Of a DNA stretch of 64,000 bases, positions 10,721 to 21,710 are shown piece by piece (positions within the stretch are counted from its first letter, which is position 1; every line of letters begins with the position of its first letter). Position numbers and translations under genes: made by a program. This stretch comes from Pectinophora gossypiella (Eukaryota > Arthropoda > Insecta > Lepidoptera > Gelechiidae), in contig NC_065426.1 in assembly GCF_024362695.1 (NCBI RefSeq), positions 7,346,236 through 7,410,235 on the forward strand, in the 5' to 3' direction. The notes under the pieces are model-generated. The model was not told the DNA's origin, did not search any database, and saw only the letters and a list, made by a program, of their open reading frames with translations.

Positions 10721-11244
10721 TGAATGAAACCTAATTTTGATTATTCTATAACGATTTTAATCCTATGTATCGATTGTCGTAAAGATTCTTAATCACAAAA
10801 GATATATAGGTAATTAAAATTAAATAATAATGAATAATTATTTAGATTCTAAAATATATACGGTCCTAATTTTACATATACTTAGTTATTATTTTAATTT
10901 CAATTTATGATCGTAAATATTAGAAGCAAACAAATTCACATCAGCATAGAAATACTTCACGTTAAATAAATAGCTATCAAGAAATGTAAAATGTTAGAAA
11001 ATGTTAGAACCACTTCACTCGCAGCCTCTAGACTAGAACTGAAGAGTTCTTGCCTTCAGGTTTCACTGACATTTCGTTTTAAAATCCTCAGCAAAGTCTT
11101 AAGTATGGCACTTTGTAACGCGTGAAGATTTCAGTTTCTGGTGAGATGTTTTCGTAAAAATCCCCACGGGGTTAGCCAAGTAAAGTTGCTAACGATCGAA
11201 GAAAATATAAATCACTGAGTGTATTTTCAAACGATTTATGAAAA
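10721..11244. other. No gene recognised
   Basis: AT-rich low-copy DNA. No reliable signal. Confidence 0.4.
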
Positions 11245-11590
11245 TAGGGTAGTTTCCAAATAGTCAAATTAGTTACATTTTACTGTCTTTTTTTGATTGA
11301 CTTTTTGTGACGTATTGTAGATTTGCCTCAAATTGCATTAACTACTTGGCCGGACAAAATTACTAAACGTCAAAACACGAAATCACTATAGAATTTGTAT
11401 GAAAAAGCAACTTGTCACGTCATAGAAAAACGTGACAAAATGTCGCACTTATTATTACATTTTTCAGTGACCAACCGCTTTTGCGCGAATTATTTTTTTT
11501 TTTTCTATAAAGAAAATAAAATATTTTAAGAAGTATAAAATAAGCGTTTGTAATTTTTAAAATACTTATCCGAAAACAGTCAAGTATCCA
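11245..11590 (+). mobile_element. MITE-E interrupted by a repeat N fragment
   Basis: The MITE-E left end ('gggtagtttccaaatagtca') is split near 11290. About 65 bp of inverted repeat N ('aactacttggccggac') follows, then MITE-E resumes ('acgtcaaaacacgaaatcac', 'tcatagaaaaacgtgacaaa'). The uninterrupted copy at 47272-47530 shows the join. Confidence 0.65.
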
Positions 11591-11800
11591 ATTGGGGTAA
11601 AGAGAGGTACATCCAATGCAAGATGAACTAAGTACTTACCCACACCTCACCGAGCTTTCTGTTAGACCAACGTGATAGGTGGTGAGCCGTAAGGCCGTCT
11701 ATAATGGTCGAGCCAATTGTGTTAGTGATAAATTAATAACGCATTTTTACCGGGGTTTGAGAAGCAAGGCGGTATACCACAGGACCACAATTGACTTAGT
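11590..11800 (-). mobile_element. SINE-V copy
   Basis: In sense direction the tRNA-like head lies at the right end ('gtggtcctgtggtatacc', box A-like). The body follows: 'gttggtctaacagaaagc' then 'tcggtgaggtgtgggta'. Other copies: 15770-15925, 18755-18880, 22062-22270, 33750-34165, 36355-36515. Confidence 0.7.
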
Positions 11801-12089
11801 TGCGTCCTCGTCTGCGCCTGTTTCGTCCTCTTTTATTCTTTCTACGGCATTTTAATTAACATGTACAATCAAAGAGCAAAAGTTCAGTCACTGATCCTAG
11901 CGAATTATTTGTAAACAGTGATGAAATTATGGACCATTAGTTGTGATAATTATAAAATTTATGTTTTTGTAGGTGTTTTTTGGTCTATTACAGAAACGAT
12001 ATGTAACCATGAGGTCTTAAGTACAACCAGTTAATTTATTACTTTGCAAGACTACGATTGGAGTTTTGCTGCTTACCGTACAGAAATAA
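11801..12089. other. No gene recognised
   Basis: Low-copy AT-rich DNA. Confidence 0.4.
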
Positions 12090-12230
12090 TATTCATCACA
12101 AATTTAAGAGCCACGCTCTTGTCGGTGTAGCATTCTCCGTGTTACTTTTTTGGGAAAAACAGGGCAGTGGTTTCCCTCTTGCCTTCGGCCTCGCAGTACT
12201 CTGTCTGACGCGAGTGGGATGGCGCCCAGG
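12090..12230 (-). mobile_element. RTE-tailed SINE copy
   Basis: Minus-strand copy: 'gacaagagcgtggctctta' terminus, 'aggcaagagggaaaccactg' and 'tcagacagagtactgcgag' in sense direction. Chance reading frames cross it on both strands; I do not call them genes. Confidence 0.6.
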
Positions 12231-12479
12231 GTACTAAAACTAAAAAAAATACTAGAAATAATATTACTGTTCATATTTTTCTTCTCCAGTGTTACATCAC
12301 TAACCACAGATATACTTTTCGCGAGTAACTGCTGTGTACTTTGGGTTGAAGATGGATCTTGTTGTCTAAATGGCAATCTCATTTACCCTCAGTTGCAGTT
12401 TTAGAAATATTTTTTTAAAATACCCACGAGCGGTCATTATGTACTTTTTATTTGTATATAATTAAGAATCATAATATTC

Positions 12480-12850
12480 CTCCGTGTCGGGATCTAAAAC
12501 CGTGGCCGTGAGCGGTGGTAGTCCAGTTGGTAGAACGCTTGCCTCTCACTTTAAGGTCGCAGGTTCGAATCCAGCATAGGCCTAAACCATTGTCGAATTT
12601 GTTTCTCGAATTCATGGTTGGATCATACATGATTATCACGTGGTCAGCGGTGAAGGAAAATATCGTGAGGAAACCCACATTCCCGAGAAATGCATTTTCA
12701 GTGGTATGTGACCTAATCTATATTGGACTGGTTTTCCCTTCGCGGGTTGGAATGTCAGACAGGCAGGTCTGTAAAAAACCGGACCTGTCAAATCGTCAGG
12801 TTAGGTAAGTGGACCCTGTAAAAATCGGGATAATGCTAGGGCAGATGATG
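12480..12850 (+). mobile_element. SINE-IV copy, near complete
   Basis: tRNA-like head 12505-12575 with 'agtccagttggtagaacgc' (box A region) and 'aggttcgaatccagc' (box B). The body follows ('ggatcatacatgattatc', 'cgtgaggaaacccacattc', 'cggacctgtcaaatcgtc'), then the 3' end 'gggataatgctagg' with a GATGATG-type tail. Confidence 0.8.
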
Positions 12851-12949
12851 TTGGACTCTAAATCGCTGAATTCGACTTTATAACTTTGAATTCGTGTTTA
12901 CGTCATAGATAATTATTGATAAGCATCAAGTTGTTTTTTTTTGTTTTTT

Positions 12950-13085
12950 TTTTTGTTACATCCTCCACATGGTACTGTCAATGTAAGGGTATGATGCTTC
13001 ACAGTCCGTAGTCCAGTGGTTGAGCGTCGGGATCAGGAGGTACCGGGTTCGAATCCCGGTGGAGACATCACAAAAACACAAAATT
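12950..13085 (+). mobile_element. SINE-I head fragment
   Basis: 13005-13070 carries intact box-like elements ('agtccagtggttgagcg', 'gggttcgaatcccggtgg') but the SINE body is lost soon after 'acatcacaaaaac'. Despite the good boxes it lacks a paired acceptor stem. Confidence 0.65.
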
Positions 13086-13450
13086 CGCTCCAAGCTAGTA
13101 TTGGTGTATGCAATGACCCTTCTGTGCATAGTATTTTTGTCTATGCTTTTAAGCAAATTGCTTTCGCCTCCGCCCTTATAGATTCTAGTTATATGCAAAA
13201 TTAACAGAATCAAATTACTGTTACAGAACTTTCCAATAAGACTGCAATCATATTTGAGTCCATATAGCACTTTCATGCTGTGACTCAACGTTCAATATTC
13301 TATGCATATGCAATGTACTGCGCGACGCGAAGAATTCTATTCAGCTTGTTCTATAACACTGTGAGAGTTTATGCAATATCCCTTCTTGTAGATTGAGATG
13401 TTAGAACACGTGATCTGCCTATAACACGTGACCTGCTTATCTGACCTGGC
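13086..13450. other. No gene recognised
   Basis: Low-copy DNA. 'cacgtgatctgcctataa' and 'cacgtgacctgcttat' (about 13409-13440) form a short direct repeat carrying CACGTG E-box palindromes. Function unknown. Confidence 0.35.
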
Positions 13451-13451
13451 G

Positions 13452-13722
13452 AACTAAAACGGCCACATTAAGGCAACTTATCTAAAAATTCAATATTGCA
13501 ATTTGACATTCGCGCAGATAAGTAAGTTTGTATTGTTTATTCTATGTCAAATTCAAATTCATCCATTGGTTTGAAACGGCCACATTAAAGCAATCCATCT
13601 AGAAATACAATAATGCAATTTGTCATTTTCTCAGAAAAGTAAGTGCGTAATGTCAACAAAAGCCAAATAGCAATATTGCTTTTCAAGTTGAATTGCTTCA
13701 ATGTGGCCTTTTTAACCCCCCT
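13452..13722. mobile_element. MITE-B, one partial and one full copy side by side
   Basis: Left-arm sequence ('acggccacattaaggcaa') starts at about 13460 and again ('acggccacattaaagcaat') at about 13577. The second unit is completed by the inverted right arm ('attgcttcaatgtggcctt' then 'tttaacccccc'). The arrangement suggests insertion next to, or recombination with, an older copy. Confidence 0.65.
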
Positions 13723-13779
13723 GTTTTAAACATCAGAAAGTTTTATATCTCGTCGCTGAACAAAGGACTCCCCTCAACA

Positions 13780-14000
13780 ATAGGGTATTTGACTAGGTCA
13801 ATGATAAATTATAAAATGCTGATTTTGAAATAAAAGCCATTCTAAGATGATCAAAAATCAATCTCATTTTACTTATCGACTTATTTTCGAATATTATTTA
13901 TCAATTAAGTAACAATGACTACGACGTTTGACCGCTTTAATGACGTCACAGGACAGTATTTCCATACAAACTCCAAAGAAAACTTCCCTTTGCCTTTGAC
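13780..14000 (-). mobile_element. Old MITE-E-like copy
   Basis: Diverged resemblance to MITE-E on the minus strand ('tgacgtcacaggacagtat', 'tccatacaaactcc'). Weak. Confidence 0.35.
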
Positions 14001-14039
14001 GAAGAAGTATCTCATTTGACTAGGTTGTCAAGTAGCCGC

Positions 14040-14300
14040 AGTTTTCATTTTTTTTCCTTGCCTGTTACATGTCCCACTGTTGGGCAATGGCCTCCTCCTT
14101 CCACTTACCTCCGCGAGCAAAATCCGTCGTCATTCGCGGACGTAGGTAGAGCATATAGGTCAAACCGAGCGATGTAATTGGTGTTCAGTCGTGTCTGCGG
14201 GGCATTGTTCGTTTGGCAATAATGCTGCTGTATATCTCTTGCACCTCGGGTAACTGGGCTGTCGGTTACAGTGAGGCGGATTTGATACTTTTACGTCCGT
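14040..14300. repeat. Probable LINE debris
   Basis: Contains 'cccactgttgggcaatggc', a phrase repeated with variation at 14862-14905 and 47605-47640 and typical of lepidopteran LINE 3' regions. No ORF. Confidence 0.35.
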
Positions 14301-14312
14301 TAATATGAAAAA

Positions 14313-14396
14313 ACCTATGTGTGCGTGTGCGTGTGCGTGTGCGTGTGCGTGTGCGTGTTCGTGTGCGTGCATGCGTGCGTGTGTGTGTAAGTGTGT
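14313..14396 (+). repeat. GTGTGC microsatellite
   Basis: About 80 bp of alternating purine-pyrimidine repeat, mainly GTGTGC hexamers decaying to GT at the right. It creates a spurious His-Ala ORF on the minus strand. Confidence 0.85.
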
Positions 14397-14414
14397 GTCT
14401 AAATAAAGACAGAT

Positions 14415-14605
14415 CTAAAAGTGACAAAAAAAGTTTTCTTTTTTCTATTTAATTTATTTATGAAGTTTAATAAATAAAAATATAATAGGTGCGACATTTT
14501 ATCACGTTGTTTCTTTGACGTCACAGGTTGCTTTTACATACGAATTCCATAGTAATTTCATGTTTTGACGTTTAGTAAAAATAACTGATTTGAAACTACC
14601 CTGTT
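14415..14605 (-). mobile_element. MITE-E copy
   Basis: Reverse complement of the 47272-47530 copy: 'gacgtcacaggttgctttta', 'tccatagtaatttcatg', 'gatttgaaactaccctg'. Confidence 0.65.
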
Positions 14606-15090
14606 GCTTGAACATTTGACATTTTATTAGCTAGTTGTTCGAGTAAAAAAGTCGATTCTAGAGTCGAATACGGTGGTATTACAGCGAAGGACTTTATAGA
14701 GGCCGGTTGGTTGCAATATTTCCGTCCTCGCAGATTGCATTTCATGACATTTCATATATCTACCAGCAGTACAGACGGACCGATCCACAATGCAAGCTTT
14801 GTCATTTGTCCCCGGTCTAGTGTCAACCTGACAAGTTCTCTTTCTACTCAACCCACCCACAAGTATCTACCCACTGCTGGGTATATGCCTCCTCTCTTTC
14901 ATGCCATCCTTTCCGGTCATAATAATAATCATAAGAATCGCGGTAAGAACCCGTTATTATGTGTTTTAATTATTATAATAATCATTTATTTGTCATTGAG
15001 AAGGGTTTCGGGTAAGAGCCTTCAGCGCTCCCCATTTGTCCGGCCAAGTAGTTAATGCCATCTCAAATCTACAATAAGTAACGTCAAAAA
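14606..15090. other. Mixed debris: MITE-H arm and repeat N piece
   Basis: 14935-14972 is a lone MITE-H arm ('gcggtaagaacccgttatta'). 15000-15090 is repeat N ('gggtaagagccttcagcgct'). The rest is unassigned; ORFs on both strands at 14627-15055 look like chance. Confidence 0.45.
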
Positions 15091-15189
15091 ATAATTGAGA
15101 AGGGTACATTACATTTTTGGTCGTTATTAAAATTAGTTCCTCCTAGTCAGCTATTGACAATAGTATGTAAATATTTAAGATGTACACAT

Positions 15190-15275
15190 TACCGCTAACC
15201 ACTGCCCTATTTTTCCCTAAAAAAGTATGGAAATGCTGCACCGACAAGAGCGTGGCTCTTAAATTGATGATGATG
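15190..15275 (+). mobile_element. RTE-tailed SINE 3' end
   Basis: 'ccactgccctatttttccc', 'atgctgcaccgacaagagcg', ending in a TGATGATGAC tail. Confidence 0.6.
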
Positions 15276-15369
15276 ACATATTAATATTTTGAAAAAACAA
15301 ATATATTCAAAATAACAAATATAACATGTCAACATTATTATAAATACAGTGCAGTATTATTATTATTAA

Positions 15370-15620
15370 ATATCATCATCACCAGCCCATTAACGTCCCC
15401 ACTGCTGGGGCACGGGCCTTCCCTATGGATGGATAGGGAGATCGGGCCTTAAACCACCACGCGGGCCCAGTGCGGATTGGTGGTTATTAACAACTGCTAA
15501 TGCAGCCGGGACCAACGGCTTAACGTGCCTTCCGAAGCACGGAGGAGTTCGAGATGAAAACTTTTTTTTTGTGGTCACCCATCCTATGACCGGCCTTTGC
15601 GAAAGTTGCTTAACTTCAAC
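15370..15620 (-). mobile_element. SINE-III copy, head truncated
   Basis: 'cgtccccactgctggggcac' through 'ttgcgaaagttgcttaac'. The head beyond 15620 is missing; a SINE-III with a fuller head is at 45656-45938. Confidence 0.75.
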
Positions 15621-15769
15621 AAGACTTCGGAATCGTGTTGTATATGGTCATTCCCATCCAGTAACAGTCCTGTGCAAGTCTCATCCAACAAGTTGTCTAC
15701 ATTGGGTAAATACGTAAATACATACATTACGTTTTGTCCAACTGTACTACTTCGACAAATCAATACATA

Positions 15770-16245
15770 ACTTAATATAAGCTCACGACTATATCCCAAT
15801 GTAGTCGGATGTACCATCACAAGATGAACTAAGTACCCACACCTCACCGAGCTTTCTGTTAGACCAGCGTGATAGGTGGTCAGCCGTATCGCCATCTATA
15901 ATAGTCGAGCCAACTGTGTTAGTTAAAATTGCACTTAAAGTAACAACTCATTGGTGAATAATAATACCACGTATAGAACGGCAACTGTCCGCTCCCCACC
16001 GGCGTCTGAGCTACGTTTACCTCACCCCCCCTCGAACATAGTTTAGTCTTGAATCATATGGCGTCAGACGTCACACACACAGGTGCGCGTGTACGATAAC
16101 AATTTTATTAACGTGTGGTGTCTGTGTAAAACGAAGTTGTTTGTATGAAATGTCCGAAGTCCGATACCGAAGTTTAAACGTGCGTTCCCCGTTTGAGAAG
16201 CAAGCCGGTAAACCACAGGACCATAGTGACTTTTTAAATAACTTG
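15770..16245 (-). mobile_element. SINE-V split by repeat Q
   Basis: 15770-15930 is the SINE-V body and 16190-16245 its head ('gtttgagaagcaagccgg'). Between them, 15978-16170 is repeat Q ('tttacctcaccccccctcg', 'gtgcgcgtgtacgataac'), also at 27404-27545. Repeat Q may be an insertion or a longer SINE-V variant. Confidence 0.5.
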
Positions 16246-16655
16246 GTAAGATTTAGCTTCTTTCCTATATTGGGTGGGGGGGCATAGAACATGCTCTGTG
16301 TAGCTATAAGGAGTTACGAGACATCAGGTAATTACAACAGCATCCTGTCAGTTAATGTGTACTACATTAAACCTATTAATTAAGAAGTAAGTGCCTAGCG
16401 TATCCTATTATGATGTAATCTTCCAAGTAATCTATTTAGATTATCTTATATCATAGACTGCCGTACCGTGCACTAGCACGACGCGGCAACGTAACGTGGC
16501 ACGTAACCGCACCGTTCCACGTTGACGACGCCGTGACGTGGAGATGTGGACAAGCTCTTACAAGTTCTTAGTCGTGCGTGTGTCTTCGTGTACTCCAATG
16601 GAAACGTAGACCCACGTTGTCAAACATAAACACGCAGCTGAAATGCGCCGCGTGG
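16246..16655. other. No gene; ACGT-rich patch at 16460-16630
   Basis: A locally CpG-rich patch repeats ACGT/CGTG words ('aacgtaacgtggcacgtaac', 'gacgccgtgacgtgg'). It is unlike the surrounding AT-rich DNA. No ORF. Confidence 0.4.
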
Positions 16656-16659
16656 CCAT

Positions 16660-16806
16660 GTACAGTCATGAACAATATAATATACCTACTTTAGGACTCT
16701 GTCGCTCTAACGTATTTGACATTTAGTGAGACTTACAGATCAATTTGTCAAAAAAGTTAATGTGACGTGGTACCCAAGTGTATACATATTAATGCTCGTG
16801 ACCTTA
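16660..16806 (+). mobile_element. MITE-D copy
   Basis: About 145 bp with inverted ends ('tacagtcatgaacaatat' and 'attaatgctcgtgacc'). Shared with 18611-18755, 31895-32047, 39398-39535 and 60131-60277. Confidence 0.7.
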
Positions 16807-17310
16807 CAGCATGCGCCGCGGTGGGCCTTCGCCTAAAGCCACACAAATCTTAGCTTACTCGTTAACTGTTTCGCATAGTAGTTTAGTGGCAAGTTGGCTT
16901 GCTCACTCAGCTAACTAAATCTGAGTATTACGTATAGTGTTAACAAATGCTTATTTAGTTACATAATACGAATGTACTTGATGACAAACTTTATAGTTAC
17001 TGCCCCATAAATAACTGTCTTCGTGGTTCAGTGAGCAAGTTGAGCTTATGATCAGGAGGGACCGGTGGGAACATATTACAAAAATGACTTGGTGAACTCT
17101 AGTCAAGTCAAAACATTACAAACTGTTCATCCGATTGCCTGAAAAAGTTCAAAAAAATAAATGTAATTTTATGAAGAATCTACTAACCACGGCAATAAAT
17201 CACATTAATTGGTATGTTTATCTGTCGAGAAAGCAGCCTAAAGTAAAGTCTATGTTTGGCCAAATTAGAGACCCGAGTTTAGAAATAAAGGCCGTTATAA
17301 AATTGTATTG
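16807..17310. other. No gene; eroded SINE-I head at 17025-17085
   Basis: 'tcttcgtggttcagtgagca' and 'ggagggaccggtgggaac' trace a decayed SINE-I head. The rest is unassigned. Confidence 0.4.
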
Positions 17311-17311
17311 G

Positions 17312-17580
17312 TTGTGAGTGTATGAAGCGATTGATGAATGTGGAGGAAGCAAGAGAAGTGTGTCAGGATCGAAGCAAATGGAATTCTATAGTCTCTGCTT
17401 ACCCCGGTGGGAAATAGGCGTGAGTTTATGTATGTATAAAATTGTATTTTAATAGTTTAGTTTAGTAGTTTTACAGCTAGTTACATAATTATGTAATTTG
17501 ATTTTTGACGTTCAAAAAGCGCTAACTTTGTAAGCTAATTTTGATAAATAAATATTTTTGAATTTTTGAATTTCAATAAT
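17312..17580 (+). mobile_element. LINE-R 3' end and another LINE tail
   Basis: 17312-17445 ends a LINE ORF: in frame it reads RLMNVEEAREVCQDRSKWN, then SIVSAYPGGK and stop, followed by an ATGT tail. 17460-17580 ends in a TTTTTGAAT-type tail typical of another LINE. Copies of R: 26295-26520, 30195-30285, 33785-33980, 42000-42170, 54140-54260, 60386-60592 and 35330-35420. Confidence 0.7.
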
Positions 17581-18477
17581 ACCAAAAATAATTACGGGTA
17601 ACTTGGACCCAGGACGCTAGTCACAATGATTTCTTACTCACTAATATTATATTACATTATTTTTGGTGTTACACAGATAAACACATACACAATAAAAATA
17701 GGACTTTTATTTACTGCTCCTGTACAAGATAAATGATGATGATAATTGTTAACCGCTCACGCTAGTTTTTTTTTTTGACGTGTCTTATTATTGATTTGCA
17801 GCAAAATAAATGACATTAATTACTTGGCTGGATAACTACTTGGCCGAAGTTCACACTAGAAACAAAGCTACTTATCCATACATTAGCCACGCACAGTAAC
17901 AATAAAAGCACTTTGCTATCCAAGCAACATTTTCCGACCACATTGGTCGGTCTATTGTGTTCGTCGTAATGTTTGCTTTACCAGCCCTTAATAGAGGTCT
18001 GTTATCGTTACCAGAGTAGGCGCTTAAAAGGTCAATGAACCCTAGTTTATAGTAGGTATACGAAAACGAGTCAAATAAATTCGATACGGTTTTACTGAAT
18101 ATTGTTAAAGATCGAATTTTAATTAAACATAAAATCTAAAACACAGCTCAAACGGCATTCTGAGCGTGTTGACTGATAGGTGGGACTCCCCACTGCTGGG
18201 CCACTGGATGCGCTTACATACTGAAGTGGACTTGCAGATACCGGTGACCAGGCGGTGGGAACCTGCTTATTAGTAATGTGTTGTGTTAATGTGTACGTTT
18301 TCTTGTTGTTTATAATTGTCGAGCCGTGTCGTGTGTAAATGTTATTTTATTTTTATCGTTCTATTACTAACACTAGATTAAGTTGTTTATTGCTTGTTAC
18401 TAACCACTATGGAACATGTCCGAAATAAACTCTTTTTATTTTTTTTTTTTTTAAAACCCGTATTATAATATCAATAA
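17581..18477. other. No gene recognised
   Basis: AT-rich low-copy DNA. 'ggactccccactgctgggcc' at about 18183 may be a scrap of the LINE or SINE phrase seen in many repeats here. Confidence 0.4.
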
Positions 18478-18955
18478 AGGGTGTTAGTGACATCGTAACG
18501 AAAACTTTGAGGGATGATTCAGACTATGATTCCGAGTTGATATCAAGTGGAATTTTCCGTCGCAAAAGTATTAAACAGAAAATATTTAAATATTGCAAAA
18601 TAAACTAAGTACAGTCATGAGCAATATCATGTACCCACTTTAGAACCCTGTCGCATTATCATATTTGACATTTAATGAGACTTACGTTTTAATTTGTCAA
18701 AAAAGTTAATGTGACATGGTTACCACGTGTATACATATTACTACTCGTGACTGTACCCACATCTTATCGAACTTTCTGTTAGACCAACGTGATAGGTGGT
18801 CAGCCGTATCGCCGTCTATAATGATCGAGCCAACTGTGTTAGTGAAAACTGCATTAAAAATAAATTAATAACACATTGCCCTGTTCTGCAAACACTTCCT
18901 GATTTAATTTTAAGTTATACCCGTCATTTTCTTATTCAAGGAATGGATCTTTGCC
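18478..18955. mobile_element. Cluster: MITE-A arm, MITE-D, SINE-V fragment, MITE-C scrap
   Basis: 18478-18600 is a MITE-A left arm. 18611-18755 is MITE-D. 18755-18880 is the SINE-V body, minus strand. 18893-18945 is a MITE-C end ('ttaagttatacccgtcatt'). Confidence 0.65.
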
Positions 18956-18964
18956 AATTCCCGA

Positions 18965-19290
18965 CGACCCGATTACTCTAGCCATAGAGGCAGCCAATCA
19001 GCTCGCGACACCAAACACTTCAGGACCCCGATACCGACCCCGCCGGCGTGGTCGACGATTTCCCTCATTCAGCGCTTATCGCTATCGACCCACTAGGGCC
19101 GATTAATTATTTCAAATATTTTTCCTCTCAGACGACGCCCTGAGCCGAGGTTCGCGCCCAACTGGGCACCCTCAGGCCTGTTGTCTTAAACGTTGTACCG
19201 GGTGAGAGCCTTCAGCGCTCCCCATTTGTCTGGCCAAGTAGTTAATGCCATCTGCGGCAAATCTACAATAAGTCACGTCAAAAAATAAAA
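18965..19290 (+). mobile_element. Repeat N, longest copy
   Basis: Runs from 'gccatagaggcagccaatca' through 'ttccctcattcagcgcttat' to the 'aagtcacgtcaaaaaataa' end. Another head scrap lies at 43995-44085. I could not place it in a named family. Confidence 0.7.
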
Positions 19291-19299
19291 AATAAAATA

Positions 19300-19630
19300 A
19301 ATAAGGACTTTGCCAACTGTCAATTTTAAAAATAGGCATTTCGCTCATATGAAATCCGTTTGACGTGTGCTATCATTTTAATTAAGTCGATTTTTTAGAG
19401 GGGGTTGTTTAATTTTGTACCTAAAATTTACGTGTGTTCCATAAATTGTATGTATGTCGATTACCCGTCCCTTTCCTTTTCGGCGGATAAGAAAATGGCG
19501 GGTATAACTTAAAATAAATTTAGATGTTGTGTACCGGAATCAGCACCGTGGTTACAAATCCGTTACAGGGGTTCGTACCGGCGCTTCCCGTCTGAGAAGC
19601 AAGCTGATGACAAATAGGACCACAGTGGCT
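19300..19630 (+). mobile_element. MITE-C right half and SINE-V head
   Basis: 19310-19555 matches MITE-C ('gcatttcgctcatatgaaat', 'cgattacccgtccctttcc') but lacks the left end. 19560-19630 is an inverted SINE-V head ('gtctgagaagcaagctg'). Confidence 0.65.
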
Positions 19631-19654
19631 TTTTTATGTTATTGAAATGTAATG

Positions 19655-19915
19655 TGATTGGGGCATTGTCGAATTCACTTTGTGAGACTGTCCTTTGTTT
19701 GGTAAGGACTTTTCAGGCTTGAACCACCTGATTGTCCGAAAAAATAAGATGATTCCGTGCTTCGGAGGGCACGTTAAGCCGTTGGTCCCGGCTATTAGCC
19801 GTAAAAACACCTCCACCAACCCGCATGGGAGCAGCGTGGTGGAGTATGCTCCATACTCCCTCCGGTTGATTGAGGGGAGGCTGTGCCCAGCAGTGGGACA
19901 TATATAGGCTGTTTA
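19655..19915 (+). mobile_element. SINE-II copy, head lost
   Basis: 'gtgagactgtcctttgtttg', the shared central segment 'gcacgttaagccgttggtcc', then the II-specific tail 'ggagcagcgtggtggagtat' and 'gcccagcagtgggacatat'. Other copies: 30890-31215, 37690-38012, 61385-61695. Confidence 0.75.
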
Positions 19916-20334
19916 TGTTATATTATGTTTATGAAATGTAATAATAATATAGGTACCTACACCTCAAACGAACTGAAACCTAGGTACAACACTATTTTAT
20001 CTCTATAACCACTTTAGGTTCCTAATGCACCCGAGCATATTATTGTATGAATTGTCGTTCCGTCGCACAAAGGTCTGACCACACTAGCTCAACTGCGGTT
20101 ACGACTTCAAATGCCATTACTCCGACACAGATTTAGTACGAAACCACAGGGATCAAAGGTAAGCTTGGACTATATAACATAACATAGCATCATACTTGAA
20201 TCCCTGCATGATTAACATGCAATTTGATAATATTTTGTCTTTGTATATCCCTTTGATGACTTAATGTCGTTATGTCGATAGGTGCCAACATGGCAATCCT
20301 AAGAAGTCATGTCAATTAATCAATAATTATTTAT
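19916..20334. other. No gene recognised
   Basis: Low-copy DNA with a repeat K scrap near 20175-20200. Confidence 0.4.
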
Positions 20335-20475
20335 GGCAGAAAGACATAAGTAAAGAAAACGTACAAATGAACACAATAGGCGGCCTTATAGCTAAACAGC
20401 AATTTCTGCCAGGCAACCTTAGGGTGAAAGAACTTTATGTATTGGCGGGATGGTGCAATACAAAAAAAAAACAGA
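20335..20475 (-). mobile_element. LINE family L 3' end
   Basis: Minus-strand copy: 'ggttgcctggcagaaattgc' and 'ataaggccgcctattgtg' in sense direction. Confidence 0.65.
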
Positions 20476-20561
20476 ACAATAACAATAGAAAAATAAATAA
20501 ATAAAATAAACATATATGCACGTATGAGATTCAATTGCCTCATAATGTGGTTCATACACAA

Positions 20562-20937
20562 TGGCCTCGATTTCTGCAGACACCGCCTAATTTTATTTTA
20601 AGTTATATCCGTCATTTTCATATCCGTCGAAAAGGAAAGGGACGGATGATTCACTGCTCTTAATTTTAGGAAGAATGAGTAACTGAATGAATAACCCGGG
20701 CGAATCAAACGGTACGTCGCTGGTATGCAATCCGTTTGACGTGGTGTCTACTTAACTGTGTCGGGTTATTGACATGGTAAAATTTTTAGACGGTTGGTTT
20801 AGATTTTTGCTTAAAATTGACGTGTGTTCCATAAATTTTATGCTTGTCGATTACCCGTCCCTTTCCTTTTCGGCGGATAAGAAAATGACAGATATAACTT
20901 AAAATAAAATTAGATGGTATTTACAGGAATTAGCACC
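20562..20937 (+). mobile_element. MITE-C, full copy
   Basis: About 375 bp from 'cctcgatttctgcagacacc' to 'gtatttacaggaattagcac'. The outer 20-25 bp are inverted repeats of each other; sub-terminal inverted segments include 'gccgaaaaggaaagggacgg'. No ORF. Class unknown. Confidence 0.7.
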
Positions 20938-20989
20938 AATGAACGTGTTAATTAGATTTAGCCAAATTACTAAATTTTATAACAATATT

Positions 20990-21130
20990 TTATAATTTTG
21001 TACCGAGGTTTTTCTTGGTTGTGAGAAGCTGCAGTAGTTTTAAGCGGATAAGACGTTCCTTATGTAAAAATTGACGATTCAAAGTGATACCTATTGAATC
21101 AAGATATTTTTGAATTTTAATTTGAATGAG
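20990..21130 (+). mobile_element. LINE-J 3' UTR fragment
   Basis: 'taccgaggtttttcttgg', 'gagaagctgcagtagtttta', 'gacgattcaaagtg', then the (TTTTGAAT) tail. Diverged from the 52450-52620 copy. Confidence 0.65.
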
Positions 21131-21326
21131 AAAAAATGAGCTTGGATTTCAGTCTTTTAGCTTAAATTGACAAATGATTGAACGAATGAGTACAAAAACT
21201 ATGCATGATGTGGCTGCAATTTCGTGTTTTCTTTTTGAAATAAGGATGTGTTGTACCTTCAAATACATTCTTTACCTTTAAATTGACATCTCTGCTATTA
21301 TATAATATTAAATTTTGAATTTAATA

Positions 21327-21710
21327 ATGGTGCTAATTCCTGTAAACACCATCTAATTTTATTTTAAGTTAAATCTGTCATTTTCTTATCCGCCGAAAAG
21401 GAAAGGGACGGGTAATCGACAAGCATAAAATTTATGGAACACACGTCAATAGTAATCTTAAATCTAAAACAACCGTCTAAAAATTTTATATTGGCCAATA
21501 ACTCGGCAGAATTATGTTGACAGCACACGTCAAACGGTTTGCATACCAGCGAGATACCTTTTTGGTTCACCTGGGTCATTCATTCATTTACTCATTCCTC
21601 CTAAAATTAAGAGCTGTCAATCATCCATCCCTTTCCTTTTCGGTGGATAAGAAAATGACAGATATAACTTAAAGTAAAATTAGGAGGTGTCTGCAGGAAT
21701 CGGAGTCATT
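21327..21710 (-). mobile_element. MITE-C, inverted copy
   Basis: Same element as 20562-20937 in opposite orientation ('gggtaatcgacaagcataaa' here is the reverse complement of the right-hand part there). The two copies face each other across 390 bp. Confidence 0.7.

Noticed and set aside
12104..12404. Overlapping ORFs on both strands, one with a signal-peptide-like stretch
   Set aside because: Both run into the RTE-tailed SINE at 12090-12230, and the hydrophobic stretch is encoded by A/T-rich low-complexity DNA.
14160..14372. His-Ala repeat protein
   Set aside because: Translation of the GTGTGC microsatellite on the minus strand.
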